NCBI GenBank assembly: GCA_028139135.1
Contig: JAOINB010000003.1
Location: 1 to 64,000 of the forward strand
Direction of reading: 5' to 3'
Length of the DNA stretch: 64,000 nt
Source of the DNA: Betaproteobacteria bacterium
GTDB lineage: Bacteria > Pseudomonadota > Gammaproteobacteria > Burkholderiales > Burkholderiaceae_A
The notes beneath the pieces were generated by a model. It worked only from the letters and a program-made list of their open reading frames with translations, did no database searches and was not told the DNA's origin. The position numbers and the translations under genes are program-made. This document shows, one piece after another, positions 20,585 through 32,582 of the stretch (position 1 is the first letter of the stretch; the number at the start of each line of letters is the position of its first letter).

Positions 20585-21664
20585 ATGAAAAAGTCTATTT
20601 TAGCGGTTGCCATCGTTGCCGGCTTTACTACCTCAGTCCACGCAGCTTCGGTGGCCGTTTACGGCCGCCTCGACGCAGGTTTAGCGAGTATTTCTGGTAC
20701 AGGTGCAAATGATGAAACCCTATCAGGCCTAGCATACGGACCACTTTCATCGTCAAGATGGGGTATTAAAGGAAAAGAGGATTTAGGTGGAGGCTATGGT
20801 GCCTTTTTTGCCTTAGAATCAGAAGTACACAGCGATACCGGTTATGCTGGAGGTAATAATAAAACTGGAAGCGGAGCTGGTGACGTTTACTGGAAAAGAA
20901 AAAGCATTATTGGTATGAAAACTCCTGCAGGTAAAGTGTCATTTGGGCTAAATAAGACTGCGGATAAAGTGCTTGCCACTAAGTACGACATGATAGGCTC
21001 CAATTTTGCTGGCTTCAAAACTATGAGCGATTACATAGCTATTGGTGACAGGATTGATAATGGGATATTTTTTGAGTCTAATAAGATTGATGGGCTCGGT
21101 GGAAAATTTTACTTTGACCACCAGTTTGGAGAAGTTGCCGGGGAAAGCTCAGGAAATACTAGAACTGGTCTTGGCGCAACTTTCAAAGTAGCTGGAATTA
21201 ACGGTTTCGTAGCATATTCGGAAGCCAAAGGTTCAACTGGAAGTAGCGATTGGGACCAGTATGGTATAGGTATCAGTTATAAAACTGACAATAAAATCGT
21301 ATTCAAGGCTCAGTATTGGGATTTATCAGCTGAGAGTAATGCAGATTCTACCTCTGGCTTGGGATACTCTGCTGACGGCGAGGGATATTCTTTAAGTGTT
21401 ATGGGACCAATCAGTAAACATACTAAGATAGGTTTAGGCTTCCATTCATCTGAACAAAGTGATAATGAAGCAGAAAAAATCGAAATCACTCAATTAGCAA
21501 TGCTACATAGCTTTTCAAAGAAAGTAACTGGTTATGTAATGGTGGGAAATCTTGACAATGGGGCTTCAGCAAATCATGAGCTTCATAAGAAAGGTTTCAG
21601 TTCCCAACCAGCTAATGGTGGTGATCAAGACGGATTTGCAGTCGGTTTAAGAATCAAGTTTTAA
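20585..21664 (+). CDS. Gram-negative general porin (Burkholderia/Neisseria type)
   Basis: A 359-residue trimeric-porin-type protein. The signal peptide ends VHA before ASVAVYGRLDAGL, the classic first strand of this porin family. SSSRWGIKGKEDLGGGYGAFFALE follows, as does a C-terminal FAVGLRIKF ending in phenylalanine, the outer-membrane assembly signal. A good ribosome-binding site (TGGAGAA) precedes the ATG. It is monocistronic, ended by a strong hairpin terminator. Probably a diffusion channel for small hydrophilic solutes; selectivity cannot be read. Confidence 0.92.
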   Translation: MKKSILAVAIVAGFTTSVHAASVAVYGRLDAGLASISGTGANDETLSGLAYGPLSSSRWGIKGKEDLGGGYGAFFALESEVHSDTGYAGGNNKTGSGAGDVYWKRKSIIGMKTPAGKVSFGLNKTADKVLATKYDMIGSNFAGFKTMSDYIAIGDRIDNGIFFESNKIDGLGGKFYFDHQFGEVAGESSGNTRTGLGATFKVAGINGFVAYSEAKGSTGSSDWDQYGIGISYKTDNKIVFKAQYWDLSAESNADSTSGLGYSADGEGYSLSVMGPISKHTKIGLGFHSSEQSDNEAEKIEITQLAMLHSFSKKVTGYVMVGNLDNGASANHELHKKGFSSQPANGGDQDGFAVGLRIKF

Positions 21665-21713
21665 AGAAAATAAAACAATGAGAATATAAACATCTTGTTT
21701 CTCTGGACTTAAG

Positions 21714-21746
21714 CCGCATTCAAACTAGAATGCGGTTTTTTTTTTG
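21714..21746 (+). terminator. Rho-independent terminator of the first porin gene
   Basis: CCGCATTC and GAATGCGG form an 8-bp stem around a 6-base loop, followed by eleven T residues. It lies 50 bases after the porin stop. Confidence 0.92.
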
Positions 21747-21884
21747 AAAATAACTTCAAAAAAAATTCAAGGGGAGATTGCATATAGATTTTTGGCAACT
21801 CTCTAGGACTATTAAGTCAAGGAACTCACAGAGTGACAAATGTCTTTAATTTAAAAACTAAAATGGATTATGGTATTTGAAGAG

Positions 21885-21921
21885 AAAAAAAAACCACAGG
21901 ATTAACCCTGTGGTTTTTTTA
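21885..21921 (-). terminator. Terminator of the second porin gene (probably bidirectional)
   Basis: CCACAGG and CCTGTGG form a 7-bp stem around a 6-base loop, extended by flanking A and T runs on both sides. On the minus strand it lies 19 bases after the porin stop; the symmetric A/T runs would also let it stop plus-strand transcripts. Confidence 0.9.
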
Positions 21922-21939
21922 TCCGATTATGAAACTAGT

Positions 21940-23040
21940 TTAGAACTTGTGGAAAACTCCAAAGCCATAAAATGTCTCATTTTCACCCGATACGCCGGCA
22001 CAAGCACCAACTGGTCCGTTAGCGCCTCTGTCAGAATTACAAAGCTTAGCATACAGAGTTGTTCTGTCACTTAAGTTGTTTCTGTAAGCGAGAATAATAT
22101 CATCTGTCTCGTTATCAGTAACGCCAGTGTTCTCATTCGTTGTCTGATAGTATGAAATATCAAACTCGTTGCTTCCGGACATGAATGTCGCTCCTAGAGC
22201 AATACCCTCGTTGTCCGTATCCTGAACTCCTGCCGCGTTATTTCCCTCGCCTTTGATGTAGTATCCTGCAAGCTTGATATCGCCCATTGTATATTTGGCA
22301 CCAACAGCACTTTTTTCATTCTCATTGAACGAATCGTTTACTGCATTGTTACCCTTATTTTTGATGTAGTTTGCCATCACGGTTAAATCCTCAGCACTGT
22401 AGGTAACACCAACGTGCATGTTAGAGTTTCCACCGGTATCACCAGCTAGTTCACCAGCTCCGTAAGCAATCCCAACGTTCAATGGACCAGGAGTGAACTT
22501 GACCTGAACGGCGTTTGCCATAAATACGTCAACGTGTGTGTTAGTGTTATCTGTGGCTGAAATAGTAGCGTATTGTACAAGACCCGACTGGCTCTCATAA
22601 AAACTACGTGGGTCAACACCAGCGATTGCTAACAATGCTGGGCTGTAAATACGACCCAATGTGAGGCTACCCATGTCATTTGACAAAGAAATGTTTGCCT
22701 GCCTAGCCCAGAACCGTGCACCACTATCAGAAAGTGTTGAACCCCCTCTGTTTGTTCCACCTGTGGATGCTTCCAAATCTGACTCAAGAGCGAAAGAAGC
22801 TGTTAAACCGCCTCCGAGGTCCTCTGAACCCTTAATTCCCCAAATAGATGGAAGTTCGATTGTTCTACCCTCTCCACCGTCTACTCTAAGGACATCGTTA
22901 TCTGAACTATCCATCCCAATACCGATATCCACAATTCCAAACATAGTTACGTCAGCAAAGGCTGGGGTTGAAACCGCTACCGCAATAGCAGCACCAAGCG
23001 CCTTTTTCTTCAACGCAGCTGTTAACTTATTCTTATTCAT
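21940..23040 (-). CDS. Gram-negative general porin, second copy
   Basis: A 366-residue porin of the same family as the gene at 20585 but clearly diverged. The signal peptide ends TPAFA before DVTMFGIVDIGIGM. The mature part carries LPSIWGIKGSEDLGGGLTASFALESDLE and RQANISLSNDMGSLTLGR, and ends FGFGVFHKF with a terminal phenylalanine. GGAG lies 6-9 bases before the ATG. The two porins face tail to tail, each with its own terminator. High expression is suggested by the strong terminator and ribosome-binding site. Confidence 0.93.
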   Translation of the reverse strand: MNKNKLTAALKKKALGAAIAVAVSTPAFADVTMFGIVDIGIGMDSSDNDVLRVDGGEGRTIELPSIWGIKGSEDLGGGLTASFALESDLEASTGGTNRGGSTLSDSGARFWARQANISLSNDMGSLTLGRIYSPALLAIAGVDPRSFYESQSGLVQYATISATDNTNTHVDVFMANAVQVKFTPGPLNVGIAYGAGELAGDTGGNSNMHVGVTYSAEDLTVMANYIKNKGNNAVNDSFNENEKSAVGAKYTMGDIKLAGYYIKGEGNNAAGVQDTDNEGIALGATFMSGSNEFDISYYQTTNENTGVTDNETDDIILAYRNNLSDRTTLYAKLCNSDRGANGPVGACAGVSGENETFYGFGVFHKF

Positions 23041-23066
23041 TAAATTCTCCAGACGTTCGTAATAAA

Positions 23067-23096
23067 TTTATAAAACTACCTACATGAATGGTACAA
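23067..23096 (-). promoter_or_regulatory. Candidate promoter of the second porin gene
   Basis: On the minus strand TTGTAC (23091-23096) and TATAAA (23067-23072) are separated by 18 bases, giving a start site roughly 20 bases before the porin ATG. The rest of the 219-base gap to the cytochrome gene is AT-rich with nothing else recognised. Confidence 0.4.
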
Positions 23097-23259
23097 CTTT
23101 TCTACAGAGTTTCCTATTTTTCGTAATAATTTTGTAAAAATTAAAGACTTCACGTCTAAATTGTGTATTTTTTTTGCAACGGTATAGGCTAGAAAGGCGC
23201 GGACTCTAGTTTTAGAGTTCCTTTTTTCCAATGCAACTGGACGCAATATTAAGCATGTA

Positions 23260-23862
23260 TTAACTTTTCCCCCCGTTTGTTTTCTCTCCGCTACTATTGG
23301 ATAAGTTTGTAAAATTTGGCATCATTCTTTCGAATATGCCATCACAATCAATTACTAAATGCTTGACAGCGGCTAGAATATGGATACTTATGATCGCAAG
23401 GAAAATGTATGCTGTCCACTGGTGTGTATTTGTCATAAGCTCCTTGATCAATGCATCGTGCTCGAAAAATTTTGGAATTCTAATACCAAGAAACAAAAGA
23501 TCATACTTTGAGAATAATGACCCCACTAATCCAGAGACCGGCATAATGAACATGCAAAAATACAAAAGCATATGACTTATATTTGCTGCGATTCGCTCCC
23601 AACTGACAGTTCCGGCTGGACTCTGCGGAACTCCCGATCTAATCCGCCAGTAAAGTCGGAACAATATCAGACATCCTAGAACTATTCCGATAGATTTGTG
23701 CGTGTTGAACCAAAAAGGCCTCGGGCTATCCGGTCCTTTTGGAATATCTACCATATCCAACCCAATTAAAAACTGGACCATTAACAAAAAAGCAACTAAC
23801 CAATGAAGCAAAATAGCCGTATTATTGAAAGAATTAATTGGTTTTTTGCCGATTTTTGACAT
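23260..23862 (-). CDS. Cytochrome b561 family protein
   Basis: A 200-residue, four-helix diheme membrane protein of the bacterial cytochrome b561 (YodB/CybB/YceJ) family, which passes electrons between the quinone pool and partners. Candidate heme-binding histidines are in ILLHWLVAFLLM (helix 1), NTHKSIGIVLG (helix 2), NTHQWTAYIFL and ISIHILAAVKHLVID (helices 3-4). Monocistronic; divergent from the beta-propeller lipoprotein gene. Whether it serves as a superoxide:ubiquinone oxidoreductase like E. coli CybB is not known. Confidence 0.9.
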   Translation of the reverse strand: MSKIGKKPINSFNNTAILLHWLVAFLLMVQFLIGLDMVDIPKGPDSPRPFWFNTHKSIGIVLGCLILFRLYWRIRSGVPQSPAGTVSWERIAANISHMLLYFCMFIMPVSGLVGSLFSKYDLLFLGIRIPKFFEHDALIKELMTNTHQWTAYIFLAIISIHILAAVKHLVIDCDGIFERMMPNFTNLSNSSGEKTNGGKS

Positions 23863-23985
23863 TACTCAAGAGTTCCTGTCGTAATTACATTTTCTTGCTC
23901 GTGTATACTTCTCGTATATGAAATTATTCATTGCTATTTTATGAGCATACATATATCGACCATGACCAGATGATAAGGTTCGGAA

Positions 23986-25101
23986 ATGATAAAAAACATG
24001 AACATTCCAGATATTTTAAAGCGAAAGATAAAGTTTATTACGCTAATTTTCGTGATGATCAATTTACTCTTTTTGGCCGGTTGTTCAAATAGCCAAAAAG
24101 AAGGCAAAAAAGGTTTCGCATACATATCGAGCCAGAAAGGTAATGTGCTGGTTATGTCTCTTGAAAATTTTGAAATTGTTTCCGAAATCGAGGTCGGCTT
24201 AGGAAACCGGGGAATAGGGATAACTGACGATGGGAGTAAATTAGTCGTTGCAGTCAAAAGCAGTAATGACCTCGCAGTTGTTGACTTAAAAACCAATAAA
24301 GTAACAAAAAGAATTTTCATTGGGGAAAATCCAGAAATGGTAAGGGTTAGGGATGGTAAAGCTTTTGTAACCTTCGAACCAGCTGCTATCGGAGGTCCTC
24401 CCCCAAAACCTGGTTCAGATGAGGCAAAGGCTTTGGATAAGAAAAGAGCGGAAGAGGATGAAGAAGAAGCAAAAATTGCTATTGTCGATATTCTTACTGG
24501 AAAAAAAGTAGGAGAAATTGATGGAGGAATGGAAACTGAAGGAATTGAGTTTTCATATGATGGAACAAAAATCATTGTAACCAACGAAGCAGACGAAAAT
24601 CTCTCCGTTCACGATATTCTCACAGGTACACTAGTTAAAAAAATTGATACCAAGGAACTTGGGAATAGGCCACGTGGGATAAAGCGGTCGGAATCTGGTA
24701 AATTTTATCTAGCAACTCTTGAGTACGGGGACAAATTATTAAAACTTGATGAAAATTTTGACATAATTGAGGCATCGGATACAGGGCGAGTTCCCTACGG
24801 TATCTCATTTTCACAGGATAAAAATTTAGCTTACATTGCCCTATCTCGTGGTCAAGCCATAGAAATTTTTGATACAAATTCAATGAAATCTACAGGAAAA
24901 ATTCCCGCTGGTAATAGGTGTTGGCATTTCAGCTTTACCCCTGATAACAAAAAGTTAATTGTTGCATGTGGCAGAAGTAACGACGTACTTATAATCGATG
25001 TAGCTAGTAGATCAATCGAAAAACGGTTTGAAAGTTTAAAAATGCCGTGGGGTGTTGTCACATACCCAAAATCATACGGAACACTCGATACTCCCGACTG
25101 A
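23986..25101 (+). CDS. YVTN-type beta-propeller lipoprotein, PQQ-catabolism-associated type
   Basis: A 371-residue predicted lipoprotein: basic KRKIK, a hydrophobic core, then lipobox LFLAGC with the lipidated cysteine at residue 33. The rest is about seven repeats of the YVTN/surface-antigen propeller pattern (for example TNKVTKRIFIGENPEMVRV, NEADENLSVHDILTG, KNLAYIALSRG, NDVLIIDVASR). The METEGIEFSYDGTKIIVTNE and GNRPRGIK segments resemble the family annotated as PQQ-dependent catabolism-associated beta-propeller proteins (recalled, not searched). An unusual charged insert (KPGSDEAKALDKKRAEEDEE) lies near residue 145. No PQQ dehydrogenase is in the window. Function unknown. Confidence 0.8.
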   Translation: MIKNMNIPDILKRKIKFITLIFVMINLLFLAGCSNSQKEGKKGFAYISSQKGNVLVMSLENFEIVSEIEVGLGNRGIGITDDGSKLVVAVKSSNDLAVVDLKTNKVTKRIFIGENPEMVRVRDGKAFVTFEPAAIGGPPPKPGSDEAKALDKKRAEEDEEEAKIAIVDILTGKKVGEIDGGMETEGIEFSYDGTKIIVTNEADENLSVHDILTGTLVKKIDTKELGNRPRGIKRSESGKFYLATLEYGDKLLKLDENFDIIEASDTGRVPYGISFSQDKNLAYIALSRGQAIEIFDTNSMKSTGKIPAGNRCWHFSFTPDNKKLIVACGRSNDVLIIDVASRSIEKRFESLKMPWGVVTYPKSYGTLDTPD

Positions 25102-25152
25102 TATCTCTAGGGCTAAGCCTTTTGTTTTCAAAAAAAGAATTGAGGTAATTGA

Positions 25153-26628
25153 TTGAATTTTGATTTCAAGAAAAAAACTGTACTAGTTTTAGGCGACATC
25201 ATAAAAGACAGCTACTACGATGGCTCCTGCGATAGAATATCACCAGAGGCTCCGGTCCCTGTCGTAAAAATAGCAAAGGGAACTTTCAGGTTGGGAGGGG
25301 CAGGAAATGTTGCAAAAAATATTAGAAGATTTGGAATCGAAACATATTTGTTGACTCTAGCAGGTGATGACATGGTCTGTTCAGATTTGAAAAAGGCCTG
25401 CTTAGAGGAAAATATCAAATCATTTTTTGTCAAGAACAAAACCAGAAAAACTCCTGAGAAAATTAGAGTGTTAAGCCAAAACCAACAATTATTGCGGTTG
25501 GACTTCGAGGATGAATTTGCGAACAGTCAACAAAAAGAGGAGCATATGGCTCTTTACCAATGTTTTGAAAAACTAGTAAATGAAAATAAGTGTGATCTAA
25601 TTGTTGCTTCAGATTACGGAAAAGGTACTCTCCGGAGTCCCAAAAAATTCATAAAACTAGCTAACAAATTAAAAATTCCCATCCTTGTCGATCCGAAGGG
25701 TAAGGATTTTTCCATATACAAAGGCGCTTATTTGATAAAGCCAAATTTGCAGGAATTTCAGACGATTGTTGGCCCCTTGAAAAATGATAAAGATATGGTG
25801 AAAAAAGCTGTGAATTTAGCGAACAGCTTGGAGCTAAAGAAAGGAATCGTGCTTACAAAAGGCGCAAAAGGTATGTCTTACATTGGAATTGATGGAGAAC
25901 ATATTTCAATAATTACCCCTGGCGTAAAAGAAGTCTATGACGTCACAGGAGCTGGTGATACGGTGATAGCCTCTCTAGCTACATGCCTGGTAGGAGACGT
26001 CAATTTAACCATCAAGGATTCTTTGAAGTTCGCAGCAAGGGCAGCGGCTGTCGCTGTTGGAAAATTAGGCACATACTCACCGAGTATTGAAGAGATATTA
26101 GAAAGTCAAATTGGTGTAGTCGATAAAATCAACCACAGCCCTCACAAAGGAGGTTTAACTAAGTTCCTACCGCTGAAAAATTTACTAGAAAAACTAGAAG
26201 CTTACCGGAAAGAGGGTAAGAAAATTGTCTTCACTAACGGCTGTTTTGACGTAATTCATGCGGGCCATACTGATCTTCTTAGATCTGCAAAAAACCACGG
26301 CGATGTTTTAGTTGTCGGTTTAAACACCGACAAGTCGGTGAGTTCTCTAAAAGGCAAAGGAAGGCCCTTTCATAAGCTTGCCGAAAGAGTCAAAGTTTTA
26401 GAAGAATTACGTTCTGTAGATTTTATTGTTTGTTTTAATACCCCTACACCTTTCAACTTAATAAAAAAAATAAAGCCGGACGTTTTGGTAAAGGGTTCAG
26501 AATATAACACTGACGATATTGTTGGCGCTGACACTGTTAAGTCGTATGGAGGTGTTGTAACAACCGTACCCATGTTAGGTAACCTTTCAACGTCAAGGGT
26601 ATTAGGCGACTTGAAGGGATCAAGATAA
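25153..26628 (+). CDS. hldE: Bifunctional D-beta-heptose 7-phosphate kinase / heptose 1-phosphate adenylyltransferase
   Basis: HldE makes ADP-heptose for the LPS inner core. The 491-residue product has an N-terminal ribokinase-type domain (GDIIKDSYYDGSCDRISPEAPVPVV, GGAGNVAKN, VTGAGDTVIAS with catalytic Asp near residue 273) and a C-terminal nucleotidyltransferase (KIVFTNGCFDVIHAGHTDLL, with HxGH, near residues 358-377). Usual length is about 475. The start is TTG at 25153, with GAGG 7-10 bases before it. Its stop is only 7 bases from the 3' end of the convergent 5S gene. Confidence 0.96.
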   Translation: MNFDFKKKTVLVLGDIIKDSYYDGSCDRISPEAPVPVVKIAKGTFRLGGAGNVAKNIRRFGIETYLLTLAGDDMVCSDLKKACLEENIKSFFVKNKTRKTPEKIRVLSQNQQLLRLDFEDEFANSQQKEEHMALYQCFEKLVNENKCDLIVASDYGKGTLRSPKKFIKLANKLKIPILVDPKGKDFSIYKGAYLIKPNLQEFQTIVGPLKNDKDMVKKAVNLANSLELKKGIVLTKGAKGMSYIGIDGEHISIITPGVKEVYDVTGAGDTVIASLATCLVGDVNLTIKDSLKFAARAAAVAVGKLGTYSPSIEEILESQIGVVDKINHSPHKGGLTKFLPLKNLLEKLEAYRKEGKKIVFTNGCFDVIHAGHTDLLRSAKNHGDVLVVGLNTDKSVSSLKGKGRPFHKLAERVKVLEELRSVDFIVCFNTPTPFNLIKKIKPDVLVKGSEYNTDDIVGADTVKSYGGVVTTVPMLGNLSTSRVLGDLKGSR

Positions 26629-26635
26629 GAAAGAA

Positions 26636-26750
26636 GCCTGACGATTACCTACTTTCACAATCGAATGATCACTATCATCGGCGCTAAGGCGTTTCACTGT
26701 CCTGTTCGGAATGGGAAAGAGTGGTTCCACCCCGCAATGGTCGTCAGGCA
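26636..26750 (-). rRNA. rrf: 5S ribosomal RNA
   Basis: About 115 bases. The terminal stem pairs TGCCTGACGA at the 5' end with TCGTCAGGC at the 3' end. The conserved CCGAACAGGACAGTGAAACG core (loop A/helix III region) and GTAGGTAATC are present. Last gene of the rRNA operon. Ends may be off by a few bases. Confidence 0.95.
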
Positions 26751-26773
26751 AATTAGAGAATTTAGTCAGATTA

Positions 26774-26787
26774 GTTATGATTGATAA
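26774..26787 (-). other. 3' arm of the 23S processing stem
   Basis: GTTATGATTGATAA here is the exact reverse complement of 29773-29786 on the other flank of 23S. Closer in, 26822-26838 pairs with 29698-29714 with one mismatch. These form the long stem by which RNase III releases pre-23S. Confidence 0.8.
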
Positions 26788-26828
26788 CGACTTTCCAATA
26801 CATACGATAAAGAAATCAACAGTGTAAT

Positions 26829-29703
<2,875 letters not shown>

Positions 29704-29772
29704 TTATAACACTATTGACTGTTATAAAGACATGCCGAAAACTTTAACGCTTGTATTTTGAGAATGTCATGA

Positions 29773-29786
29773 TTATCAATCATAAC
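29773..29786 (-). other. 5' arm of the 23S processing stem
   Basis: TTATCAATCATAAC on the plus strand is the exact reverse complement of 26774-26787. It lies in the tRNA-Ala/23S spacer and pairs across the 23S gene for RNase III cleavage. Confidence 0.8.
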
Positions 29787-29831
29787 TTTATGTGTTTCTC
29801 ACCTCATCAATGAGAACACATAATCTGACTA

Positions 29832-29846
29832 AATTTTTAAAGAACA
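29832..29846 (-). promoter_or_regulatory. boxA-type antitermination site before 23S
   Basis: On the minus strand the sequence is TGTTCTTTAAAAATT, the rRNA boxA recognised by the NusB/S10 antitermination complex. An identical 15-base copy precedes 16S at 31726-31740. Confidence 0.8.
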
Positions 29847-29853
29847 AAAAATC

Positions 29854-29929
29854 TGGTGGAGCTAAGCGGGATCGAACCGCTGACCCCCTGCTTGCAAAGC
29901 AGGTGCTCTCCCAGCTGAGCTATAGCCCC
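29854..29929 (-). tRNA. tRNA-Ala (TGC)
   Basis: A 76-base cloverleaf with encoded CCA. The acceptor stem opens GGGGCTA; the anticodon arm reads CTGCTTTGCAAGCAG with anticodon TGC. It occupies the 16S-23S spacer after tRNA-Ile, the standard arrangement. Confidence 0.98.
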
Positions 29930-29946
29930 GAGACATCTAGCTGGGC

Positions 29947-30023
29947 TGGTGGGTCTGGTTGGGCTCGAACCAACGACCCCCGCCTTATCAAGACGGTGCT
30001 CTAACCAGCTGAGCTACAGACCC
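29947..30023 (-). tRNA. tRNA-Ile (GAT)
   Basis: A 77-base cloverleaf with encoded CCA. The acceptor stem opens GGGTCTG; the anticodon loop carries GAT (CTTGATAAG). It is the first tRNA of the 16S-23S spacer, 17 bases before tRNA-Ala. Confidence 0.98.
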
Positions 30024-30044
30024 GGATTAATTATCCGTCTGCAA

Positions 30045-30062
30045 CCGATAAGAGTGGGCAAT
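30045..30062 (-). other. 3' arm of the 16S processing stem
   Basis: CCGATAAGAGTGGGCAAT on the plus strand pairs with ATTGCCCACACTTATCGG at 31703-31720 at 17 of 18 positions. The two arms flank 16S and would form the RNase III stem of the precursor. Confidence 0.82.
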
Positions 30063-30081
30063 AAGAATCTTTACATTTCTC

Positions 30082-31615
<1,534 letters not shown>

Positions 31616-31702
31616 GATCTATTAATTTCTATGCTCAAAGTTATGACTGTAAATGATTACATAATAAAGTGGAGCAATAGATTTTCTTGTGCAAATCATC
31701 AA

Positions 31703-31720
31703 ATTGCCCACACTTATCGG
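31703..31720 (-). other. 5' arm of the 16S processing stem
   Basis: ATTGCCCACACTTATCGG on the plus strand pairs with 30045-30062 at 17 of 18 positions. It lies in the 16S leader, just after boxA in the direction of transcription. Confidence 0.82.
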
Positions 31721-31725
31721 CTGTG

Positions 31726-31740
31726 AATTTTTAAAGAACA
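31726..31740 (-). promoter_or_regulatory. boxA-type antitermination site in the rRNA leader
   Basis: TGTTCTTTAAAAATT on the minus strand, identical over 15 bases to the copy before 23S, and about 15 bases downstream of the expected transcription start. It is the site where the rRNA antitermination complex loads. Confidence 0.82.
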
Positions 31741-31760
31741 ATGGTACTACGGAACCCCTA

Positions 31761-31789
31761 AGATTATTACGCATTCTAAAGGATGTCAA
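31761..31789 (-). promoter_or_regulatory. rRNA operon promoter
   Basis: On the minus strand TTGACA (31784-31789), a 17-base spacer and TAATCT (31761-31766) form a near-consensus sigma-70 promoter. A GGGG run follows the -10. The boxA and the 16S processing arm lie in the right order downstream. The -35 hexamer overlaps the trpC stop codon (31786-31788), so the rRNA operon starts inside the end of the trp operon. Confidence 0.85.
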
Positions 31790-32580
31790 TCACTTTCGGC
31801 GTATGAGCTTAACAATTTTTTCAGTGCTTGACCTGGGCACTCTTGCCGCATGAAAGTCTCTCCAATCAAAAATGTTCTTATGCCATTATCTGTTAACAAC
31901 TTTATGTCTCCAGAGTTTTTTATTCCGCTCTCTGATATCACTAATTTTGTGGGGGGAATTGTTTTGTTTAGCCGTAGGCTTGTTTCTAAGTTGACTGAAA
32001 AATCTTCTAAATTTCTATTGTTTATTCCAATAAGTTTCGATTTGCAAGACATTGCTTTTTCTAAATCTCCCTCGTTATGCACTTCCAATAAACAATCAAT
32101 CCCATATGAAAGTGCTTGAGATTCCAATTCGAGAAGTAAGCTGACAGGTAATGCTGCCGCAATGAGCAAGATACAATCCGCATGCATCGCATAACTTTCT
32201 GCTACCTGAAGGGGGTCAATGATAAAATCCTTTCTCAAAACCGGAATAGATATTTCTCTTCTTGCCTGAATCAAATTTTCAATACTACCCTTAAAGAATT
32301 TTTGGTCTGTTAAAACAGAGATGCAAGCGGCAGAGTTGTTCTCATAGAGCCTAGCAATATTTTTTACTTGAAAATTTTCTCTTAAAATACCTTTACTCGG
32401 ACTCGCTTTTTTAACCTCAGCAATTACCCCAATCTGATTTGACTCCTCATTTCTTGCCAACTTTTCAGAAAAATTTCTATGTTTAAAACCCTCAGCTTCT
32501 ACCTCGAAGCTGGTAACACTGCTAATTTTTGCTAGTTTCTTAATTTGAGCCCGTTTCGACTGCAAGATTTCACTTAACAT
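31786..32580 (-). CDS. trpC: Indole-3-glycerol-phosphate synthase
   Basis: TrpC closes the indole ring from carboxyphenylamino-deoxyribulose phosphate in tryptophan synthesis. The 264-residue TIM barrel begins MLSEILQSKRAQIKKL and contains GVIAEVKKASPSKGIL (catalytic Lys), VLTDQKFFKGSIENL, VLRKDFIIDPLQV, GINNRNLEDFSVN and SESGI. No TrpF domain is fused. It follows trpD by 2 bases and is the last gene of the trp set. Its stop codon lies inside the rRNA -35 box, with no terminator between the two operons. Confidence 0.97.
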   Translation of the reverse strand: MLSEILQSKRAQIKKLAKISSVTSFEVEAEGFKHRNFSEKLARNEESNQIGVIAEVKKASPSKGILRENFQVKNIARLYENNSAACISVLTDQKFFKGSIENLIQARREISIPVLRKDFIIDPLQVAESYAMHADCILLIAAALPVSLLLELESQALSYGIDCLLEVHNEGDLEKAMSCKSKLIGINNRNLEDFSVNLETSLRLNKTIPPTKLVISESGIKNSGDIKLLTDNGIRTFLIGETFMRQECPGQALKKLLSSYAESD

Positions 32581-32582
32581 TG

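Noticed and set aside
22661-23062. 133-codon open frame on the plus strand over the second porin
   Set aside because: Antisense to a clear porin with signal peptide and C-terminal phenylalanine; no recognisable features.
23934-24584. 216-codon open frame on the minus strand over the beta-propeller gene
   Set aside because: Serine/proline-rich low-complexity translation antisense to a gene with lipobox and clear repeats.
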